Shown here: positions 38,474-46,749 of the stretch, in pieces
How the letters are laid out: each line of letters starts with the position of its first letter
Numbering within the stretch: the stretch's first letter is position 1
NCBI GenBank assembly: GCA_934097015.1
Contig: CAKONF010000005.1
Span: 1-47,297, forward strand
DNA from: an uncultured Bacilli bacterium
GTDB lineage: Bacteria > Bacillota_I > Bacilli_A > RF39 > UBA660
Direction: 5' to 3'
DNA: 47,297 bases
Notes under the pieces: generated by a model
Told to the model about the DNA's origin: nothing
What the model saw: the letters and a program-made list of their open reading frames with translations, nothing else
The model's database searches: none
Program-made: the position numbers and the translations under genes

Positions 38474-39721
38474 ATGAAAAAATTTAAGTTAATAAGTTTA
38501 ATTATATTTGCATTTGCATTTTGTACTTTAAATGTATTTGCGGCTGGTAGTGCTAGTTTAAGTGTTAGCAAAGGAAGTATTGAAAATGGAAGTAGTGTTA
38601 GTGCTAGTGTTTCAATTAAGAATGCTGCTGCATGGAATATAACAATTACAAGTGCTGGTTCAACTAGTGGTTGTACTCAAAAATTTGTAGGAGATTCTGG
38701 TACTGGTGAAAATACTAGTAAAACATTTTCTGTTACTTGTAAATCTACTAGTACAGGAATTATTAGTTTTACAATGAGTGGTGATATTACTAGTAGTGAT
38801 GGTGCTAATTCTAAAATAAGTGGTTCTAAACAAGTTAATGTTGTAGTTCCTCGAGAAAAATCTAAAAATAATAAATTAAGTAGTTTGAGTGTTGAAGGAT
38901 ATGAAATTAGTCCTAAATTTGATGCTAATACAAATGAATATAGCGTTGTAGTTCCTTCAACTGTTGAAAAAATAAATATTATTGCTAAAAAAGCAGATGG
39001 TTATGCTAAATTGGATGGAGTTGGAGAAAAAAATGTTATAGAAGGTGCAAATTCTTTTGAAATAGTTGTGACAAGTGAAACAGGAGTTGCTAATACTTAT
39101 AAATTAGTTGTTAATGTTGAAGATCAAAATCCTATTGAAGTAAATGTTGATGGTAAAAAATATACTGTTGTTAAAGTTGCTAAAGATTTAGAAAAACCAG
39201 AATTATTTGATGATACTACAATAAAAATTAATGATTTTGATATTCCTGCGTTTGTAAATGAAGTAAGTAAATATACTTTGGTTGGTTTAAAAGATGAAAG
39301 TGGTAAAATAAGTTTATTTGTTTATAAAGATGGTAAATATAATAAATTTAATGAATTTAAAAGTGATAGTTTATCTATAATATTTATGGATATGAAAGAT
39401 ATTCCAAAAGGATATAAGAAAACTAGTGTTAAAATTAATGAAGAAAGTGTAGTTGCTTATAAAGTAAGTGGTGATAGCAAATTATTACTTTATGGTATTA
39501 ATTTAGCAACTGGTAAAAAGAATTATTATACTTATGATAGTAAAGAAAAGACTTTACAAATCTTTGATAAAGATAAATATTTAGATAAATTGAAAGAAGA
39601 AGAGACTAATAAATATTTAATTTATGGTTTATCTGGTGGTATATTACTTCTAATTATTCTATTAATTTTAGTTTGTAGTAAGAATAGAAAAATGAAGAAG
39701 TTAATTGAATTAAAAAAATAG
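38474..39721 (+). CDS. Membrane-anchored protein with cohesin-like and cadherin-like domains
   Basis: Signal peptide (1-23), then a beta-rich domain (about 24-125; ASLSVSKGSIENGSSVSASV, later GIISFTMSGDI) with the jelly-roll pattern of cohesins. A cadherin-like beta-sandwich follows (about 130-215; LSSLSVEGYEISPKFDANTN, ending YKLVVNV). A globular region leads to a transmembrane helix (about 395-415) and a basic tail. I start it at 38474, where AAAGGGTAG is the ribosome-binding site. Its position next to a dockerin-bearing hydrolase suggests it is that protein's surface receptor. The cohesin call is by strand pattern and context, so it is the less certain part. Confidence 0.7.
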   Translation: MKKFKLISLIIFAFAFCTLNVFAAGSASLSVSKGSIENGSSVSASVSIKNAAAWNITITSAGSTSGCTQKFVGDSGTGENTSKTFSVTCKSTSTGIISFTMSGDITSSDGANSKISGSKQVNVVVPREKSKNNKLSSLSVEGYEISPKFDANTNEYSVVVPSTVEKINIIAKKADGYAKLDGVGEKNVIEGANSFEIVVTSETGVANTYKLVVNVEDQNPIEVNVDGKKYTVVKVAKDLEKPELFDDTTIKINDFDIPAFVNEVSKYTLVGLKDESGKISLFVYKDGKYNKFNEFKSDSLSIIFMDMKDIPKGYKKTSVKINEESVVAYKVSGDSKLLLYGINLATGKKNYYTYDSKEKTLQIFDKDKYLDKLKEEETNKYLIYGLSGGILLLIILLILVCSKNRKMKKLIELKK

Positions 39722-39750
39722 ATGAAAGTAAATTTTTCATCTATTTTTAT
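39718..39750. terminator. Bidirectional terminator between surface operon and lexA
   Basis: ATAGATGAAA (39718-39727) pairs with TTTCATCTAT (39735-39744), with A- and T-rich flanks. It overlaps the stop of the plus-strand gene. Confidence 0.8.
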
Positions 39751-39753
39751 GTT

Positions 39754-40371
39754 CTAGAATTTTCTATATAAACCAATAGCTTTACCTAATATAGTACAAT
39801 TTTCTAATATAATTGGTGACATTGTATCATTTTCTGGTTGTAATCTAATGTGATTTTTTTCTTTATAGAATGTTTTAAGAGTTACGCCATTATCGTCAGT
39901 TAATGCAACTACAATATCTCCATTTCTAGCAACTCTTTGTTTTTGAACTATAACATAATCTCCATCATAAATACCAACATTTATCATTGATTCTCCTTGA
40001 CATTTTAAAGTAAAAATTGTTTCTTTTGGAGGTATTAAACTTGCTGGTAAATCAAAGAATTCATTAGGTTGTTCTATAGCTTCTATTGGGTTTCCACATG
40101 ATATTTTTCCTAATAAAGGTACTTTAACAATTTCTTCATTTTTTTCTTCAAATTCATTTTCTACTAATAATTCAATTGTTCTAAATTTATTTGACTCTTT
40201 TCTAATAATACCTTTTTTTTCTAATTGTCTTAAGTGTGCATGTACTGTTGCTGGACTTGATAAATTCATACCCTTACAAATTTCTCTTACTGATGGTGGA
40301 AAACCATGATTTACAATATATTTTTTAATATAATTTAATGTTTCTTTTTGTTTTGTTGTAATTTTTTCCAT
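39754..40371 (-). CDS. lexA: SOS repressor LexA
   Basis: Represses DNA-damage genes and is inactivated by RecA-stimulated self-cleavage. Winged HTH in residues 1-66 (SPATVHAHLRQLEKKGIIRK). The S24 domain has the nucleophile Ser128 in QGESMINVG and general base Lys166 in GVTLKTF. The scissile bond, Ala-Gly in most LexA, is Cys92-Gly93 here (KISCGNP), the pair used by UmuD. The ATG at 40371 is chosen over 40380 because AGAGAGGTGAAG lies just upstream. Divergent from a micropeptide gene, as B. subtilis lexA is divergent from yneA. Confidence 0.94.
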   Translation of the reverse strand: MEKITTKQKETLNYIKKYIVNHGFPPSVREICKGMNLSSPATVHAHLRQLEKKGIIRKESNKFRTIELLVENEFEEKNEEIVKVPLLGKISCGNPIEAIEQPNEFFDLPASLIPPKETIFTLKCQGESMINVGIYDGDYVIVQKQRVARNGDIVVALTDDNGVTLKTFYKEKNHIRLQPENDTMSPIILENCTILGKAIGLYRKF

Positions 40372-40392
40372 ATACTTCACCTCTCTAGAACA

Positions 40393-40421
40393 ATATTATC
40401 ATTTTTTGTGTAAAATGTCAA
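40393..40421 (-). promoter_or_regulatory. lexA promoter
   Basis: On the minus strand TTGACA (40416-40421), 17 bp, TAATAT (40393-40398). The -35 overlaps the palindrome AAACAATTGTTT. Confidence 0.8.
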
Positions 40422-40431
40422 ACAATTGTTT
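40420..40431. promoter_or_regulatory. Candidate LexA operator
   Basis: AAACAATTGTTT is a perfect 12-bp palindrome with the GAAC-N4-GTTC spacing of the Gram-positive SOS box, but with A for G and T for C at the outer positions. It sits at the edge of the lexA -35, a suitable place for autoregulation. Confidence 0.45.
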
Positions 40432-40442
40432 TTATTTTTTTA

Positions 40443-40471
40443 TTGACACGAACAAATATACGTATTAAAAT
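40443..40471 (+). promoter_or_regulatory. Promoter of divergent micropeptide with LexA-like half-site
   Basis: TTGACA (40443-40448), 17 bp, TAAAAT (40466-40471). The spacer holds CGAACAAATATACG (40449-40462), with an exact CGAAC half-site and 3 mismatches to CGAACATATGTTCG. Binding there would block RNA polymerase. Confidence 0.65.
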
Positions 40472-40497
40472 AGTTTATGTAGTAGGAGGTAATAGTT

Positions 40498-40602
40498 ATG
40501 AAAAATTATTTATATGATTATAAGGAGGTTATATTATTTTATTTATCTATAATATTTAGTTTGTTGGCTATATTTTATAGATTTAACTGTTTTAATTTTT
40601 AA
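40498..40602 (+). CDS. Divergent SOS-linked membrane micropeptide (34 aa)
   Basis: An ATG with TAGGAGGTAAT upstream opens a 34-residue ORF, MKNYLYDYKEVILFYLSIIF followed by SLLAIFYRFN and an aromatic tail: one membrane helix with a short acidic N-terminus. It is divergent from lexA, with a consensus promoter carrying a LexA-like half-site. In Bacillus the divergent neighbour is yneA, an SOS-induced membrane inhibitor of division; Caulobacter SidA shows that a 29-residue peptide can do that job. There is no sequence similarity that I can see to YneA (no LysM). Role as an SOS division inhibitor is inferred from position. Confidence 0.6.
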   Translation: MKNYLYDYKEVILFYLSIIFSLLAIFYRFNCFNF

Positions 40603-40631
40603 TTATATGATACACTATATTAGTGATAAGT

Positions 40632-41759
40632 ATGAAAAAAAGAATTTTAATTCCATATGCAACTTATGGTAGTGGTCATAAAACAATAGCCAATTATATA
40701 AAAAAATATTTTGAAGAGAATGGAGATTATGAATGCTTAACAATAGATTTAATAAACTATTCTCTTCCAATAATTGGAACTTTTAGTAAAAAGTTATCAG
40801 AATGTTTAATGACAAAACTTCCCAGTATTTGGACTTTATTATATTTTACTTTTGATAATAAATTGTCTTCTTATATTTCTGGTAAAATAAATATTAAGTT
40901 ATTAGATAATAAAAGATTAAGAAATGATATTATTAGATTTAATCCTGATATTACAATTGCAACACATTTTTTTGGTAGTGATATAATTAATTATTATAAT
41001 AAACTTGGTTTAACTGATTCCAAATTAATTACTATCGTAACTGATTATAAATCACATGACTTTTGGTTAGGAGTTATAAGAGGGACTGATGCAATTATAG
41101 TTAGTAGTTTAGAGGAAAAATTTAATTTATTAAAAAAGGGTTATAAAAATAAACAAATATATACTAGTGGTATACCTATTTGTATGGATATGTTAAATAA
41201 TTTAGATAGAGATAGTTTGTTAAGAAAATATAAATGTGATAATAAAAAAACTAATATATTATTCTTTGTTGGTGGAGGTAATGGTGCATTAATTAATTTA
41301 ATTTATTTTAAAGAAATATTAAAGAATGGGTATGATGCTAATATTTTATTTGTTGCTGGAAGAAATAAAGAAGCATTAAGACGTGCTAAGAATTTAGTAA
41401 AAAAATATAATAGTAAAAACGTTAAGTTATTTGGTTTTGTGAATAAAGTAAATGAATTATATAAAATTAGTGATATTGTTATAACAAAACCTGGTGGAGC
41501 TCAAATAACTGAGAGTATTTTATTTAATAAACCTATGATTTTAATTAAGAGTAATGGTGGTCAAGAGGTATATAATAGAAGATTTTTAGTTAGAAATAAT
41601 TATGCTAAGTGGGCTAAGACGAAACATGTTTTTAATAAAGAATTGGATATTTTATTAAATGATGTAGATGAAAGAAATAAAATGATAAAAAATATAAAGA
41701 AAATAAAACAAGAGAAATCTATGGAAAAATTATTTAAAATAGTGGAGAAATTAAAATGA
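40632..41759 (+). CDS. GT28-family glycolipid glycosyltransferase (MGDG/UgtP-like)
   Basis: A MurG/MGDG-synthase-type enzyme that adds hexose to diacylglycerol to make the glycolipid anchor of lipoteichoic acid. N-domain: PYATYGSGHKTIANYI (about 6-21), NPDITIATHFFGSDI, then a C-terminal nucleotide-sugar domain with FFVGGGNGA (about 212-220), VAGRNKEA, and KPGGAQITESILFNKPMIL (about 289-307). The length of 375 aa is normal. The ATG at 40632 is used (KKRILIPY); a GTG at 40623 is in frame. It complements the LtaS-type synthase at 11.5 kb. Confidence 0.85.
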   Translation: MKKRILIPYATYGSGHKTIANYIKKYFEENGDYECLTIDLINYSLPIIGTFSKKLSECLMTKLPSIWTLLYFTFDNKLSSYISGKINIKLLDNKRLRNDIIRFNPDITIATHFFGSDIINYYNKLGLTDSKLITIVTDYKSHDFWLGVIRGTDAIIVSSLEEKFNLLKKGYKNKQIYTSGIPICMDMLNNLDRDSLLRKYKCDNKKTNILFFVGGGNGALINLIYFKEILKNGYDANILFVAGRNKEALRRAKNLVKKYNSKNVKLFGFVNKVNELYKISDIVITKPGGAQITESILFNKPMILIKSNGGQEVYNRRFLVRNNYAKWAKTKHVFNKELDILLNDVDERNKMIKNIKKIKQEKSMEKLFKIVEKLK

Positions 41760-41797
41760 TTTTGATATAATAGTGTGAATTGGAAAGAAGTGTAGTT

Positions 41798-43201
41798 ATG
41801 AATATCCCAAATATGATAGATGCAAAAAAAAGAAGTAAAATGCCTGTTAAATATGAATATTTTAATATAGATAAACAAGATGTGTTTGATGGTAAAAAAT
41901 ATTTTATAAGAACTTATGGTTGTCAAATGAATGTTCACGATAGTGAAGAAATAAAAGCATTGTTAGAAAGAGTTGGTTATGTTGAAACCGATGTTATGGA
42001 AGATGCTGATTTAATACTATTAAATACGTGTGCTATAAGAGAAAATGCTCATGATAAGGTATTTGGTTTTTTAGGAAGATGTAAACATTTAAAAAAAGAG
42101 AAGAAAAATTTAATTATTGCGCTTTGTGGTTGTATGGCTCAAGAAGAACATGTTGTTAATGAAGTTTTAGATAAGCATAAGTACATTGATATAGTTTTTG
42201 GTACACATAATTTAAATGAACTTCCTAGTATGTTATTAAATAAAATTAACAAAACTAATGTTAATGTTTATTCTAAAGAGGGAGAAGTAATAGAGGTAGG
42301 AAACTTATATAAAAGAGATAGTAAATATAGTGCTTGGGTTAATATTATGTATGGTTGTGATAAGTTTTGTACTTACTGTATTGTTCCTTATACTAGAGGT
42401 AAACAAAGAAGTAGAAAAAGTAGTGATATATTAAAAGAAGTAAAAGAATTAAAAGATAACGGTTATATGGAGATTACGCTTTTGGGTCAAAATGTTAATG
42501 CTTATGGTAAAGATTTAAAAAATGAAATGTCTTTTGATAAACTTTTAGAAGAAGTTGCTAAGATAGGTATTCCAAGAATTAGATTTATTACCAGTCATCC
42601 ATGGGATTTTACAGATGAAATGATTGATATAATTAGTAAATATGATAATATAATGCCTTATATCCATTTACCTTTACAAAGTGGTAGTGATAGAATATTA
42701 AAATTGATGGGTAGACGTTATACAAAAGAAGAATATATTAATTTATTTGATAAAATTAAGAATAAAATAAAAAATGTTGCCGTGACTACAGATATTATTG
42801 TTGGTTTTCCAAATGAAAGTGATGAAGACTTTAATGATACTTTAGATGTTGTTAATTACTGTAAGTATGATAGTGCTTTTACATTTATTTTTTCTCCACG
42901 ACGTGGTACACCTGCTAGTTTAATGGAAGATTCAATTAGCTTAGAAGTAAAAGAAAAAAGATTGGAAACACTTAATAAATTAGTTAATGAATATTCTCTT
43001 TTAAATAATAAAAAGTTAGTTGACACTACACAAAGAGTTTTATTAACTGAAGTTAGCAGTAAAGATAGTAATAAATTATGTGGATATACAGAGACCATGA
43101 AGTTAGTAAATGTAGTTGGTAATAAAGATTTGTTAGGCACTATACAAAATGTTTATATTACTGATGCTAAGTCGTTTAGCTTAGATGGTATAATTAAATA
43201 A
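41798..43201 (+). CDS. miaB: tRNA-2-methylthio-N6-dimethylallyladenosine synthase MiaB
   Basis: Radical-SAM methylthiotransferase acting on i6A37 of tRNAs reading UNN codons. An N-terminal UPF0004 domain binds a 4Fe-4S cluster through Cys42 (TYGCQMN), a Cys in NTCAIREN and a Cys in ALCGCMAQ. The radical-SAM motif is GCDKFCTYCIVPYTRG, with a C-terminal TRAM domain. The length of 467 aa is standard. The ATG at 41798, with GGAAAGAAG upstream, is preferred over a TTG at 41780. Confidence 0.96.
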   Translation: MNIPNMIDAKKRSKMPVKYEYFNIDKQDVFDGKKYFIRTYGCQMNVHDSEEIKALLERVGYVETDVMEDADLILLNTCAIRENAHDKVFGFLGRCKHLKKEKKNLIIALCGCMAQEEHVVNEVLDKHKYIDIVFGTHNLNELPSMLLNKINKTNVNVYSKEGEVIEVGNLYKRDSKYSAWVNIMYGCDKFCTYCIVPYTRGKQRSRKSSDILKEVKELKDNGYMEITLLGQNVNAYGKDLKNEMSFDKLLEEVAKIGIPRIRFITSHPWDFTDEMIDIISKYDNIMPYIHLPLQSGSDRILKLMGRRYTKEEYINLFDKIKNKIKNVAVTTDIIVGFPNESDEDFNDTLDVVNYCKYDSAFTFIFSPRRGTPASLMEDSISLEVKEKRLETLNKLVNEYSLLNNKKLVDTTQRVLLTEVSSKDSNKLCGYTETMKLVNVVGNKDLLGTIQNVYITDAKSFSLDGIIK

Positions 43202-43222
43202 TATAGGTTAGGGGGTGAATTT

Positions 43223-43918
43223 ATGGGATCATTAATAATAATTTATATTTTAACTATAATAGTTAGTTTTTGTTTTCGTATTTCTATTGCTTTTGATTGT
43301 ATTAAATATGTAGCAGATAATGGTTATAAAATAGATTTTTATAATTTACAAAAAATTAATCTAGATAATGTATTATCTAACAAAGTAAAATTTAGTATAT
43401 ATTTACCTTTTTTCTTAAATATATTATACCATTTTAAATTATTATTTACTTATACTGATAATAAGTATTTAATATTAGATGAACTTAGAATTTTAGATGC
43501 TTTAGAAGAAATGACTGAAGAAGAATTTGAAGAGTATAAAAAAAATCCTGGTCTTTTAAATGCAATTATGGTTGGTGCTTTGAATTCTGAAAAAGATAAA
43601 TTTGCTACTATAAAATATCATGGTATTACTAATTCTGTACTATATAGAGTAGATGATGAAACTAGTGAAATAGAAATAATTAAAATTGCTGGTAATATGA
43701 AAAAATTAAAAGAAATAGAACAAATAAGAATTTTAAAAGATTATATAAATAAAGAAGAAGAAAAGAATGAAGAATTAGAAGAACTTAGAAAAGCAAAAGA
43801 AGAGATGATTAAATATAAAAATAGTTTAATTGTTAATATGTCTAAAGATGCTAGTGATGAAGAAGTTTCTAATACTAAAGATAAGAATAAAACTCTTAGC
43901 AAAAAGAAGAATAAATAA
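43223..43918 (+). CDS. Membrane-anchored hypothetical protein with charged C-terminus
   Basis: Not recognised. A membrane helix lies at residues 3-22 (LIIIYILTIIVSFCFRISIA) and a possible second hydrophobic segment at 55-72. Residues 80-165 look like a small alpha/beta domain. Residues 165-231 are a highly charged, Lys/Glu-rich helix suggesting coiled coil, with a KKKNK end. AGGGGGTG gives a strong ribosome-binding site. It follows miaB by 21 nt and probably shares its transcript, ending in a clear terminator. Confidence 0.6.
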   Translation: MGSLIIIYILTIIVSFCFRISIAFDCIKYVADNGYKIDFYNLQKINLDNVLSNKVKFSIYLPFFLNILYHFKLLFTYTDNKYLILDELRILDALEEMTEEEFEEYKKNPGLLNAIMVGALNSEKDKFATIKYHGITNSVLYRVDDETSEIEIIKIAGNMKKLKEIEQIRILKDYINKEEEKNEELEELRKAKEEMIKYKNSLIVNMSKDASDEEVSNTKDKNKTLSKKKNK

Positions 43919-43921
43919 CGT

Positions 43922-43949
43922 GAATAATTGAATAATTATTCTTTTTTTG
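43922..43949 (+). terminator. Terminator after charged membrane protein gene
   Basis: GAATAATT (43922-43929), GAAT loop, AATTATTC (43934-43941), then seven T. Confidence 0.8.
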
Positions 43950-43985
43950 TTATAATTTGGTTTAGAGAATGAATGTGAGGGTATT

Positions 43986-44870
43986 ATGAATAACAATGAG
44001 CCTATTATTTTAGGAAAAATAAAAAAGAGTGGTGCAAGTAAACCTATATTGATAATTATAATTTTTTTAATTATTGGTTCAATTATACTTTTTATACCAA
44101 CTATATCTAATTATTTTGGTGATTATAATATTATTGATTTAATTAAAAATGGTGAAATTATTGATTTTTTTAAAAATCATGATTCATATATAAATAAAAT
44201 TAATGATAACAATAATAAAGATGTTGATATAAATAAAATTAATTATATAAATTCTAAAACAGTTATTAAATCTAATGGATTTGTTTTAAATAACTTTAAT
44301 TTGACTAATGATAATATTACTTTTAATATAGTTAGAGAAAATATTGATTTAGATAAATTACAATATTATTTAGTTTTAAAACAAAATGATAAAGAAATAG
44401 GTGTTGTAAGAATAACTAATGATAGTAGTATTAATTATTCATTTAAAAATAAATTGAATTCTTTAATAGATGTAGTAGGTAATATAAAATTGTATAGTGA
44501 TAATGATTATCCTAAATATAATTTATCTAGTGATGAATCTGGTTTAGCTAGTTTATTTTGTGATAAAGATAATTATAGTTATGAATATATTTTTGATAAT
44601 AGTAAGTTGATTCAAATAAAAGAAAATTATACTTATAAAGATAATGGTAATAATAATTTATACTTAGAAGAATTTGATAATTATACTAAGAAAGTAAATC
44701 TTATTGTTAGTAATAATGGAACAAGTGTTATAGAAGAAAATAGTGGGGGATTTGTTTTTAAATCAGATATAAATTTAAAAGATTATAATGGGGAAGTTTT
44801 ATATAAATATAATACTAGTGTGAATAAAGTATATTTTGATAATGTAGCAAAAGGATTTGATTGTAAATGA
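43986..44870 (+). CDS. Single-pass membrane hypothetical protein (294 aa)
   Basis: Not recognised. A lysine-rich cytoplasmic tail of about 17 residues precedes a transmembrane helix (about 18-38, ILIIIIFLIIGSIILFIP). The rest is predicted extracytoplasmic and beta-rich, Asn-rich with an internal Cys pair late in the chain (LFCDK and the terminal FDCK). ATGTGAGGG precedes the ATG. It overlaps scpA by 4 nt (ATGA) and so heads the scpA-scpB operon. Contribution to chromosome segregation is not implied by the sequence. Confidence 0.65.
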   Translation: MNNNEPIILGKIKKSGASKPILIIIIFLIIGSIILFIPTISNYFGDYNIIDLIKNGEIIDFFKNHDSYINKINDNNNKDVDINKINYINSKTVIKSNGFVLNNFNLTNDNITFNIVRENIDLDKLQYYLVLKQNDKEIGVVRITNDSSINYSFKNKLNSLIDVVGNIKLYSDNDYPKYNLSSDESGLASLFCDKDNYSYEYIFDNSKLIQIKENYTYKDNGNNNLYLEEFDNYTKKVNLIVSNNGTSVIEENSGGFVFKSDINLKDYNGEVLYKYNTSVNKVYFDNVAKGFDCK

Positions 44871-45580
44871 TATATAATTTTACTATAAATGATTTTGAAG
44901 GACCTCTTGATCTTTTAATTCATTTAATTAAAATAAATAAAATGGAGATAGAAAATGTTAATCTAAATAGTATTACTACACAGTATTTAGAATTTATTAA
45001 TACTATGAAAGATGAAAGTATAGATGTTGCTAGTGAATATTTAGTAATGGCGAGTGAATTAGTACATTTAAAGAGTAAAATGTTAATAAATATTGATGAT
45101 GATAAAAATGATGATGAGTATGAATTAAATAGTGAAGAAGATTTAAAAGAAAAATTATTAGAATATGAAAAAATAAAGAATATAACTAATACTTTTAAAG
45201 ATTTAGAGAGTAGTAGGAATGAAGTCTATACTAAGATTCCAACTAATCTTAATGATTATAAAAAAGATGTTCCTTTAGATAATTCTATTACATTAGATGA
45301 TTTACTTAATGCTTTTAATGTTTTTTTAGAAAGAGAAAAATTAAAAAAACCAATAAATACTAAGATTACTAAAAAAGAATTAAGTGTTGGGGATAGAATA
45401 AAGGGAATTAGAAATATATTTAAAAATAAAAATAAAGTTTCTTTTGTTGAATTGTTTGATAATTTTTCTAAACCTTATATTATAGTGACGTTTTTATCTA
45501 TTTTAGAAATGTCTAAGAATGAAGAGATAAAAATAATTCAAAAAGATAATTTTAGTGATATTGTATTAGAAAAGATGTGA
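44867..45580 (+). CDS. scpA: Condensin kleisin subunit ScpA
   Basis: Kleisin that bridges SMC heads and binds ScpB. It begins with the conserved FEGPLDLLIHLIKINKMEI block and contains DVASEYLVMASELVHLKSKM, with a C-terminal winged-helix (FVELFDNFSKPYIIVTFLSI). The length of 237 aa is typical. It lies 4 nt before scpB, the standard Firmicute pair. smc is not in the window. Confidence 0.95.
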   Translation: MIYNFTINDFEGPLDLLIHLIKINKMEIENVNLNSITTQYLEFINTMKDESIDVASEYLVMASELVHLKSKMLINIDDDKNDDEYELNSEEDLKEKLLEYEKIKNITNTFKDLESSRNEVYTKIPTNLNDYKKDVPLDNSITLDDLLNAFNVFLEREKLKKPINTKITKKELSVGDRIKGIRNIFKNKNKVSFVELFDNFSKPYIIVTFLSILEMSKNEEIKIIQKDNFSDIVLEKM

Positions 45581-45584
45581 AGTT

Positions 45585-46151
45585 ATGGAAGATAAATTAG
45601 GTGTGTTAGAAGGAATATTATTTGTAGTAGGAGATGAAGGTATAAATTTAAATACTTTGTGTGAAATAATGCAAATAGATGAAAAAGAAGCAAAAGAATT
45701 ATTATTAAATTTAAAAAAGAGCTATGAAGATAATTCTAGAGGATTAAGAATTTCTTATTTAGGTGATGCATTTAAATTGACAACAAAGAGTGAGCATAAG
45801 GAATATTATGAAAGAATGGTTGTTAATCCTGAGACTAATACTTTAAGTCAGGCTGCATTAGAAGTTTTAGCTATTGTGGCATATAATCAACCTATTACTA
45901 GATTAGAAATTGAAGAATTAAGAGGAGTTTCTTGTACCCATACTTTAAGAAAGTTATTAGCAAAAGGATTAGTAAAAGAAGCTGGTAAGTCTGATATGGC
46001 AGGACGACCAAATTTATATAAAACTACTAGTGAGTTTTTAGATTATTTTGGACTTGCAACTATAGATGATTTACCAAAGATGGAAACTGTGGATGTAGAA
46101 AATAGTGATACAGAGTTATTTACATCTATTTATAAAGAGGAAAATGAATAG
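45585..46151 (+). CDS. scpB: Condensin subunit ScpB
   Basis: Double winged-helix partner of ScpA. Landmarks: LEGILFVVGDEGINLNTL at the start, LRISYLGDAFKLTTKSEH, then LEVLAIVAYNQPITRLEIEE and GRPNLYKTTSEFLDYFGL. The length of 188 aa is standard. Its stop overlaps the start of the following pentapeptide-repeat gene. Confidence 0.96.
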   Translation: MEDKLGVLEGILFVVGDEGINLNTLCEIMQIDEKEAKELLLNLKKSYEDNSRGLRISYLGDAFKLTTKSEHKEYYERMVVNPETNTLSQAALEVLAIVAYNQPITRLEIEELRGVSCTHTLRKLLAKGLVKEAGKSDMAGRPNLYKTTSEFLDYFGLATIDDLPKMETVDVENSDTELFTSIYKEENE

Positions 46152-46749
46152 AGGATTTAATAAAATAGAAACAGAGATTTGTAATTTTATAGAAGAAGAT
46201 AATATTTATAATAAATCTTTTAATAATATTAATTTTGTAGATAATATTAATTCTATTAATTTTACGGATTGTATTTTTGATGGTTGTACTTTTGATATTG
46301 AAATATATAATAGTACATTTACTAATTGCTTATTTATTAATTCTGATTTATCAAATACAATTATTGATGAATGTGGTTTACATTATGTTAGTTTTGTGAA
46401 TTCTAAGTTAGTTGGCTTAAATTTATCAAATAGTATTTTAAAAAATAGTATATTAGAAAATAATGTTTGTATGATGTTAAATTTTTTTCATTTAGATATA
46501 AAGTTATGTGATTTTAAAAATAATAATATGACTAGTTCTAGATTGTATAATATTAAATTAAGTAAAGTATCATTTGTTGATAATAAAATGACTGCTATTG
46601 AAATTATAGATACTTCTTTAAAAAATATAGATTTAAGAAGTAATGATATTAATAATATTGTTGTATCGCTTAATGATATAAAGGGTTGTATAATTGATGT
46701 TAATCAAGTATTTGATTTTATAAAATTACTTGAAGTTGTTATAAAGTGA
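46144..46749 (+). CDS. Pentapeptide-repeat protein
   Basis: A right-handed quadrilateral beta-helix made of five-residue repeats. From residue about 35 the chain shows many A/C/S-[DN/T]-[LF]-x-x units: FTDCIFDGCTFD, STFTNCLFINSDLSNTII, FVNSKLVGLNLSNSILKNS. The length of 201 aa equals that of Qnr/MfpA-like gyrase-protecting proteins, but similarity is only structural, and resistance should not be assumed. The start at 46144 overlaps the scpB stop (ATGAATAG) and is favoured over 46105 because GAGGAAA precedes it. Confidence 0.75.
   Translation: MNRGFNKIETEICNFIEEDNIYNKSFNNINFVDNINSINFTDCIFDGCTFDIEIYNSTFTNCLFINSDLSNTIIDECGLHYVSFVNSKLVGLNLSNSILKNSILENNVCMMLNFFHLDIKLCDFKNNNMTSSRLYNIKLSKVSFVDNKMTAIEIIDTSLKNIDLRSNDINNIVVSLNDIKGCIIDVNQVFDFIKLLEVVIK

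Noticed and set aside
46144..46749. Quinolone-resistance (Qnr) protein
   Set aside because: Only the pentapeptide-repeat fold and length are shared; the Qnr loops cannot be identified by eye, so no resistance role is claimed.
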